Assembly: GCA_964604875.1 (NCBI GenBank)
Contig: CAZSAC010000027.1
Coordinates: forward strand, 1-21,896
Source: JAVVSR01 sp964604875
GTDB taxonomy: Bacteria > Bacillota > Clostridia > Christensenellales > CAG-917
Direction: 5' to 3'
Length of the DNA: 21,896 nucleotides
Under the pieces are notes generated by a model. That model was given only the letters and a program-made list of their open reading frames with translations. It searched no databases and was not told the DNA's origin. The first letter of the stretch is position 1; every line of letters starts with the position of its first letter. Below are positions 14,192 to 21,789 of the stretch, piece after piece. A program made the position numbers and the translations under genes.

Positions 14192-17098
14192 ATGAAAAAA
14201 TTTAGATACATATCCCTTGTCCTAGTTTTAATTTCGCTTGTGAGCTGCTTATCGGCGTGCTCTTTTTTAGGCGGATTAATGTCAAAGAAGCTTATTGAAG
14301 AAATTGAATTTGATACCTCATCGCAAAATATATTGGTCGGGGAGGAAAAAGTTTTATATTTAACTGTCTCTCCTACAGAATATACCGAAAGCATCAATTT
14401 TACGTCTTCCAATTCCAAGGTTGCTACGGCTGAAGCCGTTAACGCAATTGGGAAAACCGGAGTAAAAATTAAAGCGCTTTCCGTCGGGACTTCGACTATC
14501 ACCGCCGCCACGACGCTCTCGGGGCTAAAAACAACAATAACAATCACCGTAAAATATGCCGACGTTACGTCAATTTTAATTTCTCAACAGGGTGAGCTTT
14601 CGCAGACCAATCCGGCAAATATTACGCCGATTGTTTTTTCTGCTGCGCCAAATGAAAATGCCGACCCCAATATAGTATACGACTGGAGCATTAAAAACAA
14701 AACGACGGAGGAAATTGTTTTCACGGCAAAAGGTCAAAAAAGCGTTACTTTTACTATGCCTGAGGTACGTGGCGCCACATATTTAGTTACCGCGACATAC
14801 GGCACGGTGTCGGGTAGTGTTGAATGCGGTTTATATACCAATATGCGAGACGTTGTTTTGGCAACCGAAAGCGCGCATACCTTGGGGGAAAAGTCTGCGT
14901 TTTCGCTTTCTTGGCCGTCGGATTGCAACTCGAATCCCGAAATTATATGGTACGTTAAAATAAATAGTGTTTCCGAAAAATTGCCCGACGAAAAAGCCGC
15001 TCTTTTAGAATATATTCCCACAAAATATAAAAATCAAATTATCTACGCTACCGCCGATGGCATTAAGAGCAACGAAATTTCCTTTACGCCGGCATATAAT
15101 ACGGTAAAATCGCTCAGCATTTCTGCATCAAAAGATAAGTACGAGGTTGGCGTTAACATTCCTATTACGCTGAAGTATAACCTGGATTATGTCAATCCCC
15201 AATCTGACGTGACTTTGGAAGTTTACGCAGAAGGAGAGGGCACGACGGCTAACCTCAGTTACACAAGAAAGGCGGCAAACTTCACTACCACAACCATAAA
15301 TGTAAACTATGAGACGGCGGGACAGAAAACTATTTTAGTGAAACTGAACGACGCTAAGGCAACTTTAACTCTATCCATAGAAACAAACGTTCCACCGGTA
15401 GATTCCATTCAACTTACTTCTCAAACTATCGAAGGGGGAAGCAGCATTTCCGCCACAGTATTGCCAACTGCGGCAACCCAGAAGGTAAACTGGTATATAA
15501 ATGACGTTCTGCAAACCAATACAGGCTCCTCTATCGACGTTTTACCTACTACAAACGGGGAATATCACATTCAAGCCAAAATTGATAATATAGAAAGTGA
15601 TTATTTAACCGTGGTAAAAATTATCGACGAAAGCATTTCGACATATACGACAACCTATCATTATTACGGTGGTTACCAACAAAATTTTTATATAACCAAT
15701 CAGCGCGAAATGAATAATATTATCCATTACGCCATTGCTACCCGTAAGTTCAATTTATCCAATAAGCTTAAAATTTACGTGGATTATGACAGCAGTGTAA
15801 ATATCGGAGAAAAGATTCATCGGGCTTGTAATCATTATGTGGAAGCGGGGGTTATGCCCAGCTACTCTAACATCACAAATAAGTATGTGGGCGCNNNNNN
15901 NNNNNNNNNNNNNNNNNNNNNNNNNNNNNNNNNNNNNNNNNNNNNNNNNNNNNNNNNNNNNNNNNNNNNNNNNNNNNNNNNNNNNNNNNNNNNNGCGGGG
16001 GTTATGCCCAGCTACTCTAACATCACAAATAAGTATGTGGGCGCTGTGGAAATCGGGTTTGACTTTACTAACGCCTCGCCGGAAGAACCGACTTTATACA
16101 CCGACGGCTCGGAAGCGTCCGCTCAAAACGGCAGCGTCGCGCCTACAGGCTATACCAAGCTTTCTGCGCCAAATACCGCGCGGACGCTTTATATCGAAAA
16201 TTCGTCTTTGCCCACAATGCAGGTATCGTCTACAAATATGCTGTATAAGGCGGTTCAGTGGGGCTATCGTCCGCAAATTACAGGGGATAACGCAACCAAC
16301 GTCGGCAAGGTATATCAGGGCGCGGCAGACGTTTTAAAGTCTATCATAACCGACGGTATGAGCGAGTATGAAAAGGTTTTGGCAATTTACGAATGGATAT
16401 GTTACGAAGTGACTTATGACACCGATTTACTCAATATGACCATTGCTAAGCCTAGCGGAATGTCCGAAAACGATTATCGCAGTTACGAGCTAAATGAAAA
16501 ACTCAAATACGACGGATATTATCTTGAGGGTATATTTTTGGACAGCGCAAAACGCAGGGCGGTTTGTGACGGAAAATCCAAAGCGTTTGTTCTGTTATGC
16601 GGAATGGAGGGCATAACCTCTGCGCGCATAAGCGGTCTTGCAGACGGCGGCGGACACGCGTGGAATAAGGTATTGATTGACGCTGACGGCGATAAGATTA
16701 AAGAATGGTATTTTGTCGATAGCACTTGGGGAGATGTTAAGGTCGGCGATAAAGAAGTTTTGACGCACAGATACTTTTTGTCTGCCGATGACGAAATCAC
16801 TACGCACGTCGAGGACGATAATGACTATCCCGCCGCAATCAACGATTATGACTATTATAAGGTTAAAACCTTCGTTTATAACGATAATGTCTATGATTTG
16901 GTTATTGACAGTTATACCGAGCTTTACTTTTTGTTTGCTTACGCCAAAGATAAAGGGCTCACTTCTGTTGAGTTTGTTTATTCCTACTCGCAGCCAATCG
17001 GCACGGAACTTGGAAGAGCAAGGCAAGCCACGGGCTATGCGGTGTCCAATACTTATTATCCGTTTAGCGATGGCGTTTGCATTGTGTTTGTAGCTTAA
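14192..17098 (+). CDS. large lipoprotein with Ig-like and transglutaminase-like domains (contains assembly gap)
   Basis: A secreted, lipid-anchored protein. The signal peptide ends at a lipobox LSAC with Cys23. Residues about 36-118 form a bacterial Ig-like (BIG2-type) domain with the usual 'VATAEAV...GTSTITA' pattern, followed by further beta-rich Ig-like segments to about 480. The C-terminal part carries a transglutaminase/protease-like fold with the triad Cys792 (RRAVCDGKSKAF), His822 (GGGHAWNKV) and Asp843 (YFVDSTWGD). Similar proteins act on the cell wall or extracellular polypeptides as cross-linkers or peptidases; which one is not clear. Numbering includes 100 N (15895-15994) and a 50-base duplicated flank; removing these 150 bases leaves the frame intact and gives about 918 residues. 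Start fixed by AGGAG. Confidence 0.85.
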   Translation: MKKFRYISLVLVLISLVSCLSACSFLGGLMSKKLIEEIEFDTSSQNILVGEEKVLYLTVSPTEYTESINFTSSNSKVATAEAVNAIGKTGVKIKALSVGTSTITAATTLSGLKTTITITVKYADVTSILISQQGELSQTNPANITPIVFSAAPNENADPNIVYDWSIKNKTTEEIVFTAKGQKSVTFTMPEVRGATYLVTATYGTVSGSVECGLYTNMRDVVLATESAHTLGEKSAFSLSWPSDCNSNPEIIWYVKINSVSEKLPDEKAALLEYIPTKYKNQIIYATADGIKSNEISFTPAYNTVKSLSISASKDKYEVGVNIPITLKYNLDYVNPQSDVTLEVYAEGEGTTANLSYTRKAANFTTTTINVNYETAGQKTILVKLNDAKATLTLSIETNVPPVDSIQLTSQTIEGGSSISATVLPTAATQKVNWYINDVLQTNTGSSIDVLPTTNGEYHIQAKIDNIESDYLTVVKIIDESISTYTTTYHYYGGYQQNFYITNQREMNNIIHYAIATRKFNLSNKLKIYVDYDSSVNIGEKIHRACNHYVEAGVMPSYSNITNKYVGXXXXXXXXXXXXXXXXXXXXXXXXXXXXXXXXXXAGVMPSYSNITNKYVGAVEIGFDFTNASPEEPTLYTDGSEASAQNGSVAPTGYTKLSAPNTARTLYIENSSLPTMQVSSTNMLYKAVQWGYRPQITGDNATNVGKVYQGAADVLKSIITDGMSEYEKVLAIYEWICYEVTYDTDLLNMTIAKPSGMSENDYRSYELNEKLKYDGYYLEGIFLDSAKRRAVCDGKSKAFVLLCGMEGITSARISGLADGGGHAWNKVLIDADGDKIKEWYFVDSTWGDVKVGDKEVLTHRYFLSADDEITTHVEDDNDYPAAINDYDYYKVKTFVYNDNVYDLVIDSYTELYFLFAYAKDKGLTSVEFVYSYSQPIGTELGRARQATGYAVSNTYYPFSDGVCIVFVA
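15845..15894. repeat. left copy of a 50-base exact repeat flanking the N gap
   Basis: This segment, from GCGGGGGTTATG to GTGGGCGC, is identical to 15995-16044. The copies abut the gap on each side, as expected when two overlapping contig ends were scaffolded without merging. Confidence 0.95.
15895..15994. other. assembly gap (100 N)
   Basis: Exactly 100 N, the customary placeholder for a gap of unknown size, inside the lipoprotein gene. Confidence 0.99.
15995..16044. repeat. right copy of the 50-base repeat flanking the N gap
   Basis: Identical to 15845-15894. Joining upstream sequence directly to the end of this copy restores one continuous reading frame. Confidence 0.95.
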
Positions 17099-17103
17099 TT
17101 CAA

Positions 17104-17134
17104 AAAGAGCCGAAGATAAATTCTTTGGCTCTTT
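17104..17134. terminator. bidirectional terminator between the lipoprotein gene and yabQ
   Basis: AAAGAGCCGAAGA (17104-17116), five-base loop, TCTTTGGCTCTTT (17122-17134) with one G-U pair; T-tracts on both strands. It lies directly after both convergent stop codons. Confidence 0.8.
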
Positions 17135-17136
17135 AT

Positions 17137-17502
17137 CTATTTAAAAAGGATTTTTCCAAACTTGGACGCGCGAAATTTTTTTAGCAGGACGGAAGTTTTG
17201 TCGCCTGCTTTGACTATATATTTTTCAATAAATCGAGTGTATACTAAATTGATTAAATAAAAACCCAACAGTAGCCCGCATATATTATATAAATATAGAA
17301 CGCCTTTGCAAAAGTATCGAGTGACTACATAGCACATAATTATGGCAAGAAGTCCAAAAATCAAATCTAAAATAAACGTGGATAGTTTGCGGTTGTTAAA
17401 TACTTCCCGCGCGTAGGAAAATGCGCCATATATAATGTTTAGCAAGGCTCCCGTTGCTAAACAAATGGAAAAAGTATAGGATTGCGTTGCAAGTATATCC
17501 AT
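17137..17502 (-). CDS. yabQ: spore cortex biosynthesis protein YabQ-like
   Basis: A 121-residue membrane protein with an N-terminal segment (about 8-28) followed by two or three more hydrophobic segments (44-62, 68-88) and a basic C-terminal tail. The pattern 'ATGALLNIIYGAFSYAREVF...DLIFGLLAIIMCYVVTRY..G...LY...GLLLGFYLINL' matches the YabQ family, needed for cortex formation in the forespore outer membrane of Bacillus. Its ATG is three bases after the yabP stop. The ribosome-binding site is weak, implying coupling to yabP. The DivIC gene that commonly follows yabQ is absent here. Confidence 0.78.
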   Translation of the reverse strand: MDILATQSYTFSICLATGALLNIIYGAFSYAREVFNNRKLSTFILDLIFGLLAIIMCYVVTRYFCKGVLYLYNICGLLLGFYLINLVYTRFIEKYIVKAGDKTSVLLKKFRASKFGKILFK

Positions 17503-17505
17503 ATT

Positions 17506-17766
17506 CTATTTGAAAAGCTTTTTAATAAATGCTTGTTTTTCCGCGGCGCTGGCATACTTTATATCCCTGACGTGCCCCGATGCGATAAGCTTCCCTTCCT
17601 CTAAATCCAGCTTATCTATGTTAAAATCCGTCCCCGCAACCGTAAGCATTTTCGACGATAGCTTGACAGCGATAAGTTTGTCGTTACTGCTTATGATTTT
17701 TTCTATGCCACCAATGGAAAGTTTCGTCTCCTCTATATGTAAACTATGCAATTTTTTTGTATCCAT
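17506..17766 (-). CDS. yabP: sporulation protein YabP-like
   Basis: An 86-residue soluble protein, beta-rich, with the YabP pattern: HSLHIEE near the start, LSIGGIEKIISSNDKLIAVKLS, then LTVAGTDFNIDKLDLEEGKLIASGHVRDIKYA. YabP is made in the mother cell and participates in spore coat or cortex assembly. The ATG has AAGGAG seven bases before it. A CATATATT sequence at 17787-17794 (minus strand) resembles the -10 element used by the mother-cell factor SigE, but I see no matching -35. Confidence 0.82.
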   Translation of the reverse strand: MDTKKLHSLHIEETKLSIGGIEKIISSNDKLIAVKLSSKMLTVAGTDFNIDKLDLEEGKLIASGHVRDIKYASAAEKQAFIKKLFK

Positions 17767-17841
17767 TTCTTGACTCCTTGTCTAACAATATATGCCGCAA
17801 AATTGCCTCGCGTTACAAATTCTATAAAAAACGTAATTAGA

Positions 17842-17870
17842 TTGACAAATGCGCCATATCTCGTTAAAAT
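17842..17870 (+). promoter_or_regulatory. strong promoter without an obvious gene
   Basis: TTGACA (17842-17847), 17-base spacer, TAAAAT (17865-17870) on the plus strand. The next recognisable items are a broken tRNA at 18026 and an intact tRNA at 18215, so it may drive an unrecognised RNA, the tRNA region or both. Confidence 0.7.
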
Positions 17871-17876
17871 AACAGA

Positions 17877-18025
17877 GTATCAGTCAGGGTGGACAGATAA
17901 TTTCAAAGTTTCCTTGCGAAATCAGAACTAAACCAGCCCTGAAGTATGCCTCGCTTTATGTTTGATATTTTGCTTTACCGCAAGGGGTGCACAACCCAAT
18001 AAGTCTTGCAAAAAAACTTAAATTT
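17877..18025 (+). ncRNA. unassigned, possibly structured transcribed region
   Basis: About 150 bases downstream of a strong promoter with no convincing coding frame. TCAGGGTGG (about 17884-17892) can pair with CCAGCCCTGA (about 17934-17943) to close a 40-base loop. Further on, GCAAG and CTTGC (in the 17981-18010 stretch) enclose a GGGT-GCACA-ACCC hairpin. I could not match it to tmRNA, SRP RNA, RNase P or a riboswitch class from its visible motifs; 6S-like RNA cannot be excluded. Confidence 0.3.
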
Positions 18026-18065
18026 GTTTGTGTAGCTCAGTAGGATAGAGCGTTCGCCTCCTAAG
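18026..18065 (+). pseudogene. truncated tRNA-Arg(CCT), 5' half only
   Basis: Acceptor-like GTTTGTG, D arm GCTC/GAGC and an anticodon loop CTCCTAA are present, but the sequence stops resembling a tRNA right after the loop (position 18065). From 18033 to 18065 it matches the intact gene at 18222-18254 at 31 of 33 positions. There is no T arm or 3' acceptor strand. Confidence 0.85.
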
Positions 18066-18214
18066 GTAGTGTTGTCTGCTAAAACTAGCCTCGCAAAACC
18101 GCCCAAAAGCCCTCAAAACAGCCCCAAATCGACTGTTTGAAGCTAAAAAGAGCGACTACTCTCAAAAATAGTCACCCAAATAGTCACCCGCGTGACAAAA
18201 CCCCAACTTAATAT
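18066..18214. other. short segment between broken and intact tRNA-Arg copies
   Basis: About 150 bases bounded by a direct repeat of the tRNA 5' half, consistent with what remains of an integrated element. It contains a short tandem AATAGTCACCC. On the minus strand a short frame ends in VTRVTIWVTIFESSRSF and a stop; I cannot assign it to an integrase. No other gene is visible. Confidence 0.35.
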
Positions 18215-18291
18215 GTTCGATTAGCTCAGTAGGATAGAGCGGACGCCTCCTAAGCGTCAGGCCGTTGGTTCGAATCCAATATCGAACGCCA
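18215..18291 (+). tRNA. tRNA-Arg (anticodon CCT)
   Basis: The acceptor GTTCGAT (18215-18221) pairs with ATCGAAC (18281-18287). The D stem is GCTC/GAGC, and the anticodon stem is GACGC/GCGTC with loop CTCCTAA placing CCT at 18249-18251. A standard T loop TTCGAAT, discriminator G and encoded CCA (18289-18291) complete it. It reads AGG codons. No proper promoter lies immediately upstream: the only -10-like sequence, TTAATAT, is too close to the 5' end, so transcription may depend on the promoter at 17842 or on a sequence supplied by an integrated element. Confidence 0.97.
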
Positions 18292-18299
18292 CTTTCTAG

Positions 18300-18326
18300 A
18301 AAAAGCACCTCTATCGGGTGCTTTTT
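18300..18326 (+). terminator. intrinsic terminator after tRNA-Arg(CCT)
   Basis: AAAAAGCACC (18300-18309), seven-base loop, GGTGCTTTTT (18317-18326). The A/T symmetry allows it to terminate the convergent helicase gene as well. Confidence 0.9.
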
Positions 18327-18348
18327 GTTATATGATTAATGATATTCT

Positions 18349-21300
18349 TTATTCTAGTAATATACTTTCAAAATACTCTATCGCTAAACTACGGTTTAGA
18401 ATGTCATGAAATTTTTGATTGTAATAATTTTTAAGGCAATCATAACAAGCCGTGTCTTTCATCTCACCACCACATAAACAGTCTATTACAATTTTATAGG
18501 AAGCAGTCAAAATTTCTTCAAGTTCAGTTTCAGAACAATTTGCCAACTTTTTAACATATCCTGCTCCGCCTGGAGTATTGTCAAATATTACAAATTCGTA
18601 TTCCAGTTGATTGCTTTCAGATTTAACTGATTTTATGCATCCTGATAATTCTTTACGCTCAATATTTAAATAATGGCTCAACCCTTCTAATAGCGTATAT
18701 AGTATTGTTATGGCTTTTGCAAAATCATAAACTGGTTTTTCAATAAATCTCAGAACAACTACATCCGTTTCAAATTTGTGACCTAAAGATATATTTGCTA
18801 GCTCAGAAACACTACATTTAGAAGCACGAGGGTTTTCATGTTTACAAATTATATAGGGTTCATTTCTTTCGCTAGCAGTTTTATCTAGCTTGGCATATCC
18901 ACATTCTGGACAATAATAAAAACCAGTTTCATTGATTACAACTAATGAATCATTTAAGCTGCTTCCTATTTTTAAAGTTGTTTTATTAATTACAATCTCC
19001 CTAAATTGTATTTTACTATCATCTCCAATGTATGAAACATCATTTTTGTATGTTCTATCAGGTTTTTCGGTACCCGCTATTTCCGCTTCACCATTTTCCA
19101 TTATAAAGCCAAATTGAGGAATAATAAATTCAAGGGCCTTTTCAGAACACAAATCTTTTTGACAATTTTTGCATTTTGATAAGATATTATACGTATCGGG
19201 AAAAGATGCCACCTGCATTGTTCCACATTCAGGACACTTTTTATACAAGTATTTAGGTAACGAAAAGCCTTTGAGCATTTTTATGTATCTGCTTCTAAAA
19301 ATTTTACCATCTGCTATTATTTCTCCCTCTGGAGCATATTCGGCAATAGCAGAAAACAAATCTCTCGACAATCGAAGTCCCTTCTTGTCTGGGGAAACTA
19401 AGCTTTCAAAAAGTTCTACACTATCTACAGGAAAACTGTATTTTGGCAGTAAATTATGCTTTGTTAAAAACCCGATTGTATCATCATTTTCTTCCAAGCG
19501 TTTCTTTGAGCCCCAAATCAAATTCAGTTTTGCATCTTGACGTTTCCATTCATCACTACCAAAGGGCACCTTGCTTTTTTCGTTCTCACACATCTTTGCG
19601 GCATCTAAGAGCGCTTGCATATCACTTTTAAATTGATTTTCCGCAATTGTCATTTTTCCTAAATTAAATTCATCCAAAGAAAATAACAGCTCAATCCAGC
19701 CAAAATTCTCTATTTCTAGTTTGTTTTGAAGTGCAACTGGGATTACTTTAAGTAAATAATTTTTCAGTTTGCTGGGTTTACTTAAACAATATTCTTTTAA
19801 TCTTTGTGGAACCTCGTTAGCAAAGAAGTTACCTATTTTACTAAAATATAAGTCCCCATGTTCTTTCCAGAAAAACGAAAACACAGATGCATACAAATGT
19901 CGCAAGGCAATTTTATCATTATTTAAATCCAATATAGGCGGAACGATCATTCCATTTATCATATCCAATGGGTCATTATAATAAGTCCTATCATGAGAAT
20001 TATTTGGACAGAAAGTTAATGCATAAGCAGCAGCTTTTGCACTCCTTCCAGCTCTACCCGCTCTTTGAACATAATTTGCTGGTGTTGGTGGCATGTTTCG
20101 CATATAAACAGTTTCTAAAGACCCAAGATCAACACCCATTTCAAAAGTAGTTGAGCAGCTCAATACATTTATCGTACCTTCTTTAAAATCATTCTGATAC
20201 TCAAAGGCCTTAGAGCTGTCTAGTTGAGCAGTATGTTCATGTATAACCAAATCCCTTATATCCAACTTTGTATATAGATCGTAATATACATTACCATTTG
20301 TAGGCAAATCGAATTTTTGCAACTTTCCTGTACAACCAGGCTCACAACATTTTGACCTGAAATTCTCTCGTTGAACTCTTTTGCAAGATTCACAAACATA
20401 AAGATTGCTGCCTTTTAATATCTTGACTTTGTTAGTTTTTATAAAATATGATCCGTTATCATATTCCAAAATATTGTTTTTTTTAAGACACTCAAAAAAA
20501 GCATCTAGCAATTTTACCGAATCAATTTTCGGCAATAGTTTGTATATAAGTTTAGTGCGTTTATTGCTGCCAGACACAGGCAACCATGATTCAACATATT
20601 TCTTTTTAGTTTGGAAATCCTTAACAAAGTTTGTGTTTGTTCCCGATATAAATGCATTTTTAATATTCTTTTTGGTGGGGCTGAACAGTAATTTTACGGC
20701 ACCATTTTTTCTAAAATCGTACAGAAGAATTTTTAATAAACTTTGTAGCTCTTCTTTTGTAAGTTCTAATGTCTTATTATCGGTTAATTTGTTTAATCCA
20801 GGGTACTCAAAACCAATCAATCCAAGAGATTCTAAAGAATTTTTAGCCTTAAAATTGCAAAATTCTTTTGTTACTGCAATCCATGCAATATCCTTCATTT
20901 TGTCCCTGCTGTCATCGCTATGAGCACAAACCCCATATTTATTCATTAATGGTAATAAAACGCTGTCAATAAAATATTCTAAAGTTACTCCTTCATCAAT
21001 GCTTTGAATTGCCTCAACTATAAGTCTTTTCATAAGGTTTTCATGATATGTAGAATTAAAATATGTGGCAAAATAAGCTGCTGATTGTCGACTATCCGAA
21101 AATGCAATAAATTGTTTAGAAATTCGTTCCGATGTTTGTTCTTCAGTCTGCGATATTCCCAATCCAAAAAAATCTTCTACTTCACTAATTGTCTTTACAA
21201 TTTTTTCTCCTGGTAATTCATTATACAACCCAGTTGCAATTACTGAGGTAGCTGCTTCATTACCAATAAAAAATGGTCTAGTTACACTTCTTCTATTGTT

Positions 21301-21789
21301 CTGTGCTCCACAATTAGGACAAGTATGAATTGTATCAGATTTTTTTACCAATACTAATTCTGTGTAAAGACTATTATCGTGTTCACAATTTAATTTATCC
21401 ACAGCATTCTTTTTATGAGTTCCCTCTTTACTAATATTTTTTCCAGTTATTTTTACATAATTATCTTTTAAAAGTTTAGAATCAATGGTTTTAGAGGCAT
21501 AGATTTCTGTGTCAATATTTCCATCTCTATCAATATCTATTTTAGTTTCAGAAAAATTTATGTTATAATTGTTGTTTTTATTTGGAGTTTTGTTTAATTC
21601 CACATCAAAGGGAATATTTAAATTTTCATTATCAACTACTAAAGCTTTAATTTCTATATCAGAAATTATTTCTAAGGGGATAATAACTTCACACTCTGCT
21701 TTGCCCATTAAAGTTGCAACTTTTTCTAAAACTCTTTTACTAGTAGGATGTTCAGTAGGAGAGGCAGGGATAATGGGAATAAGTGGCAT
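18349..21789 (-). CDS. giant helicase C-terminal part with DUF1998/MZB domain (defence type), chimeric N-terminus
   Basis: A 1146-residue frame. Residues about 150-1146 match the C-terminal part of very large superfamily 2 helicases: a zinc pair CPNCG (157-161), RecA2 motif IV with FIAFSDSRQSAAYFA (227-241), then an insertion of about 300 residues with a cysteine cluster (466-486). Motifs V and VI follow (CSTTFEMGVDLGS, 545-557; YVQRAGRAGR, 573-582). More zinc knuckles lie at 852-881 and 960, and a DUF1998/MZB end has FDNTPGGAGY (1069-1078) and the four-cysteine CLCGGEMKDTACYDCLKNYY (1104-1123). DruE of Druantia, MrfA and DISARM proteins share this architecture. The Walker A and DEAD/DEAH RecA1 domain is missing. 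Residues 1-128 look unrelated and contain a calcium-loop-like DIDRDGNID (85-93). The ATG has GGGGAG with no spacing, so the true start is uncertain; the frame stays open to about 21873. Base composition is AT-richer than the rest of the window. Confidence 0.8.
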   Translation of the reverse strand: MPLIPIIPASPTEHPTSKRVLEKVATLMGKAECEVIIPLEIISDIEIKALVVDNENLNIPFDVELNKTPNKNNNYNINFSETKIDIDRDGNIDTEIYASKTIDSKLLKDNYVKITGKNISKEGTHKKNAVDKLNCEHDNSLYTELVLVKKSDTIHTCPNCGAQNNRRSVTRPFFIGNEAATSVIATGLYNELPGEKIVKTISEVEDFFGLGISQTEEQTSERISKQFIAFSDSRQSAAYFATYFNSTYHENLMKRLIVEAIQSIDEGVTLEYFIDSVLLPLMNKYGVCAHSDDSRDKMKDIAWIAVTKEFCNFKAKNSLESLGLIGFEYPGLNKLTDNKTLELTKEELQSLLKILLYDFRKNGAVKLLFSPTKKNIKNAFISGTNTNFVKDFQTKKKYVESWLPVSGSNKRTKLIYKLLPKIDSVKLLDAFFECLKKNNILEYDNGSYFIKTNKVKILKGSNLYVCESCKRVQRENFRSKCCEPGCTGKLQKFDLPTNGNVYYDLYTKLDIRDLVIHEHTAQLDSSKAFEYQNDFKEGTINVLSCSTTFEMGVDLGSLETVYMRNMPPTPANYVQRAGRAGRSAKAAAYALTFCPNNSHDRTYYNDPLDMINGMIVPPILDLNNDKIALRHLYASVFSFFWKEHGDLYFSKIGNFFANEVPQRLKEYCLSKPSKLKNYLLKVIPVALQNKLEIENFGWIELLFSLDEFNLGKMTIAENQFKSDMQALLDAAKMCENEKSKVPFGSDEWKRQDAKLNLIWGSKKRLEENDDTIGFLTKHNLLPKYSFPVDSVELFESLVSPDKKGLRLSRDLFSAIAEYAPEGEIIADGKIFRSRYIKMLKGFSLPKYLYKKCPECGTMQVASFPDTYNILSKCKNCQKDLCSEKALEFIIPQFGFIMENGEAEIAGTEKPDRTYKNDVSYIGDDSKIQFREIVINKTTLKIGSSLNDSLVVINETGFYYCPECGYAKLDKTASERNEPYIICKHENPRASKCSVSELANISLGHKFETDVVVLRFIEKPVYDFAKAITILYTLLEGLSHYLNIERKELSGCIKSVKSESNQLEYEFVIFDNTPGGAGYVKKLANCSETELEEILTASYKIVIDCLCGGEMKDTACYDCLKNYYNQKFHDILNRSLAIEYFESILLE

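Noticed and set aside
15837..16337. Plus-strand frame spanning the N gap in another phase
   Set aside because: It runs through the gap only because N is read as open, and overlaps the supported lipoprotein frame.
18066..18214. Integrase C-terminus on the minus strand (VTRVTIWVTIFESSRSF then stop)
   Set aside because: Too short and without any catalytic motif of tyrosine recombinases; kept only as a remark on the remnant.
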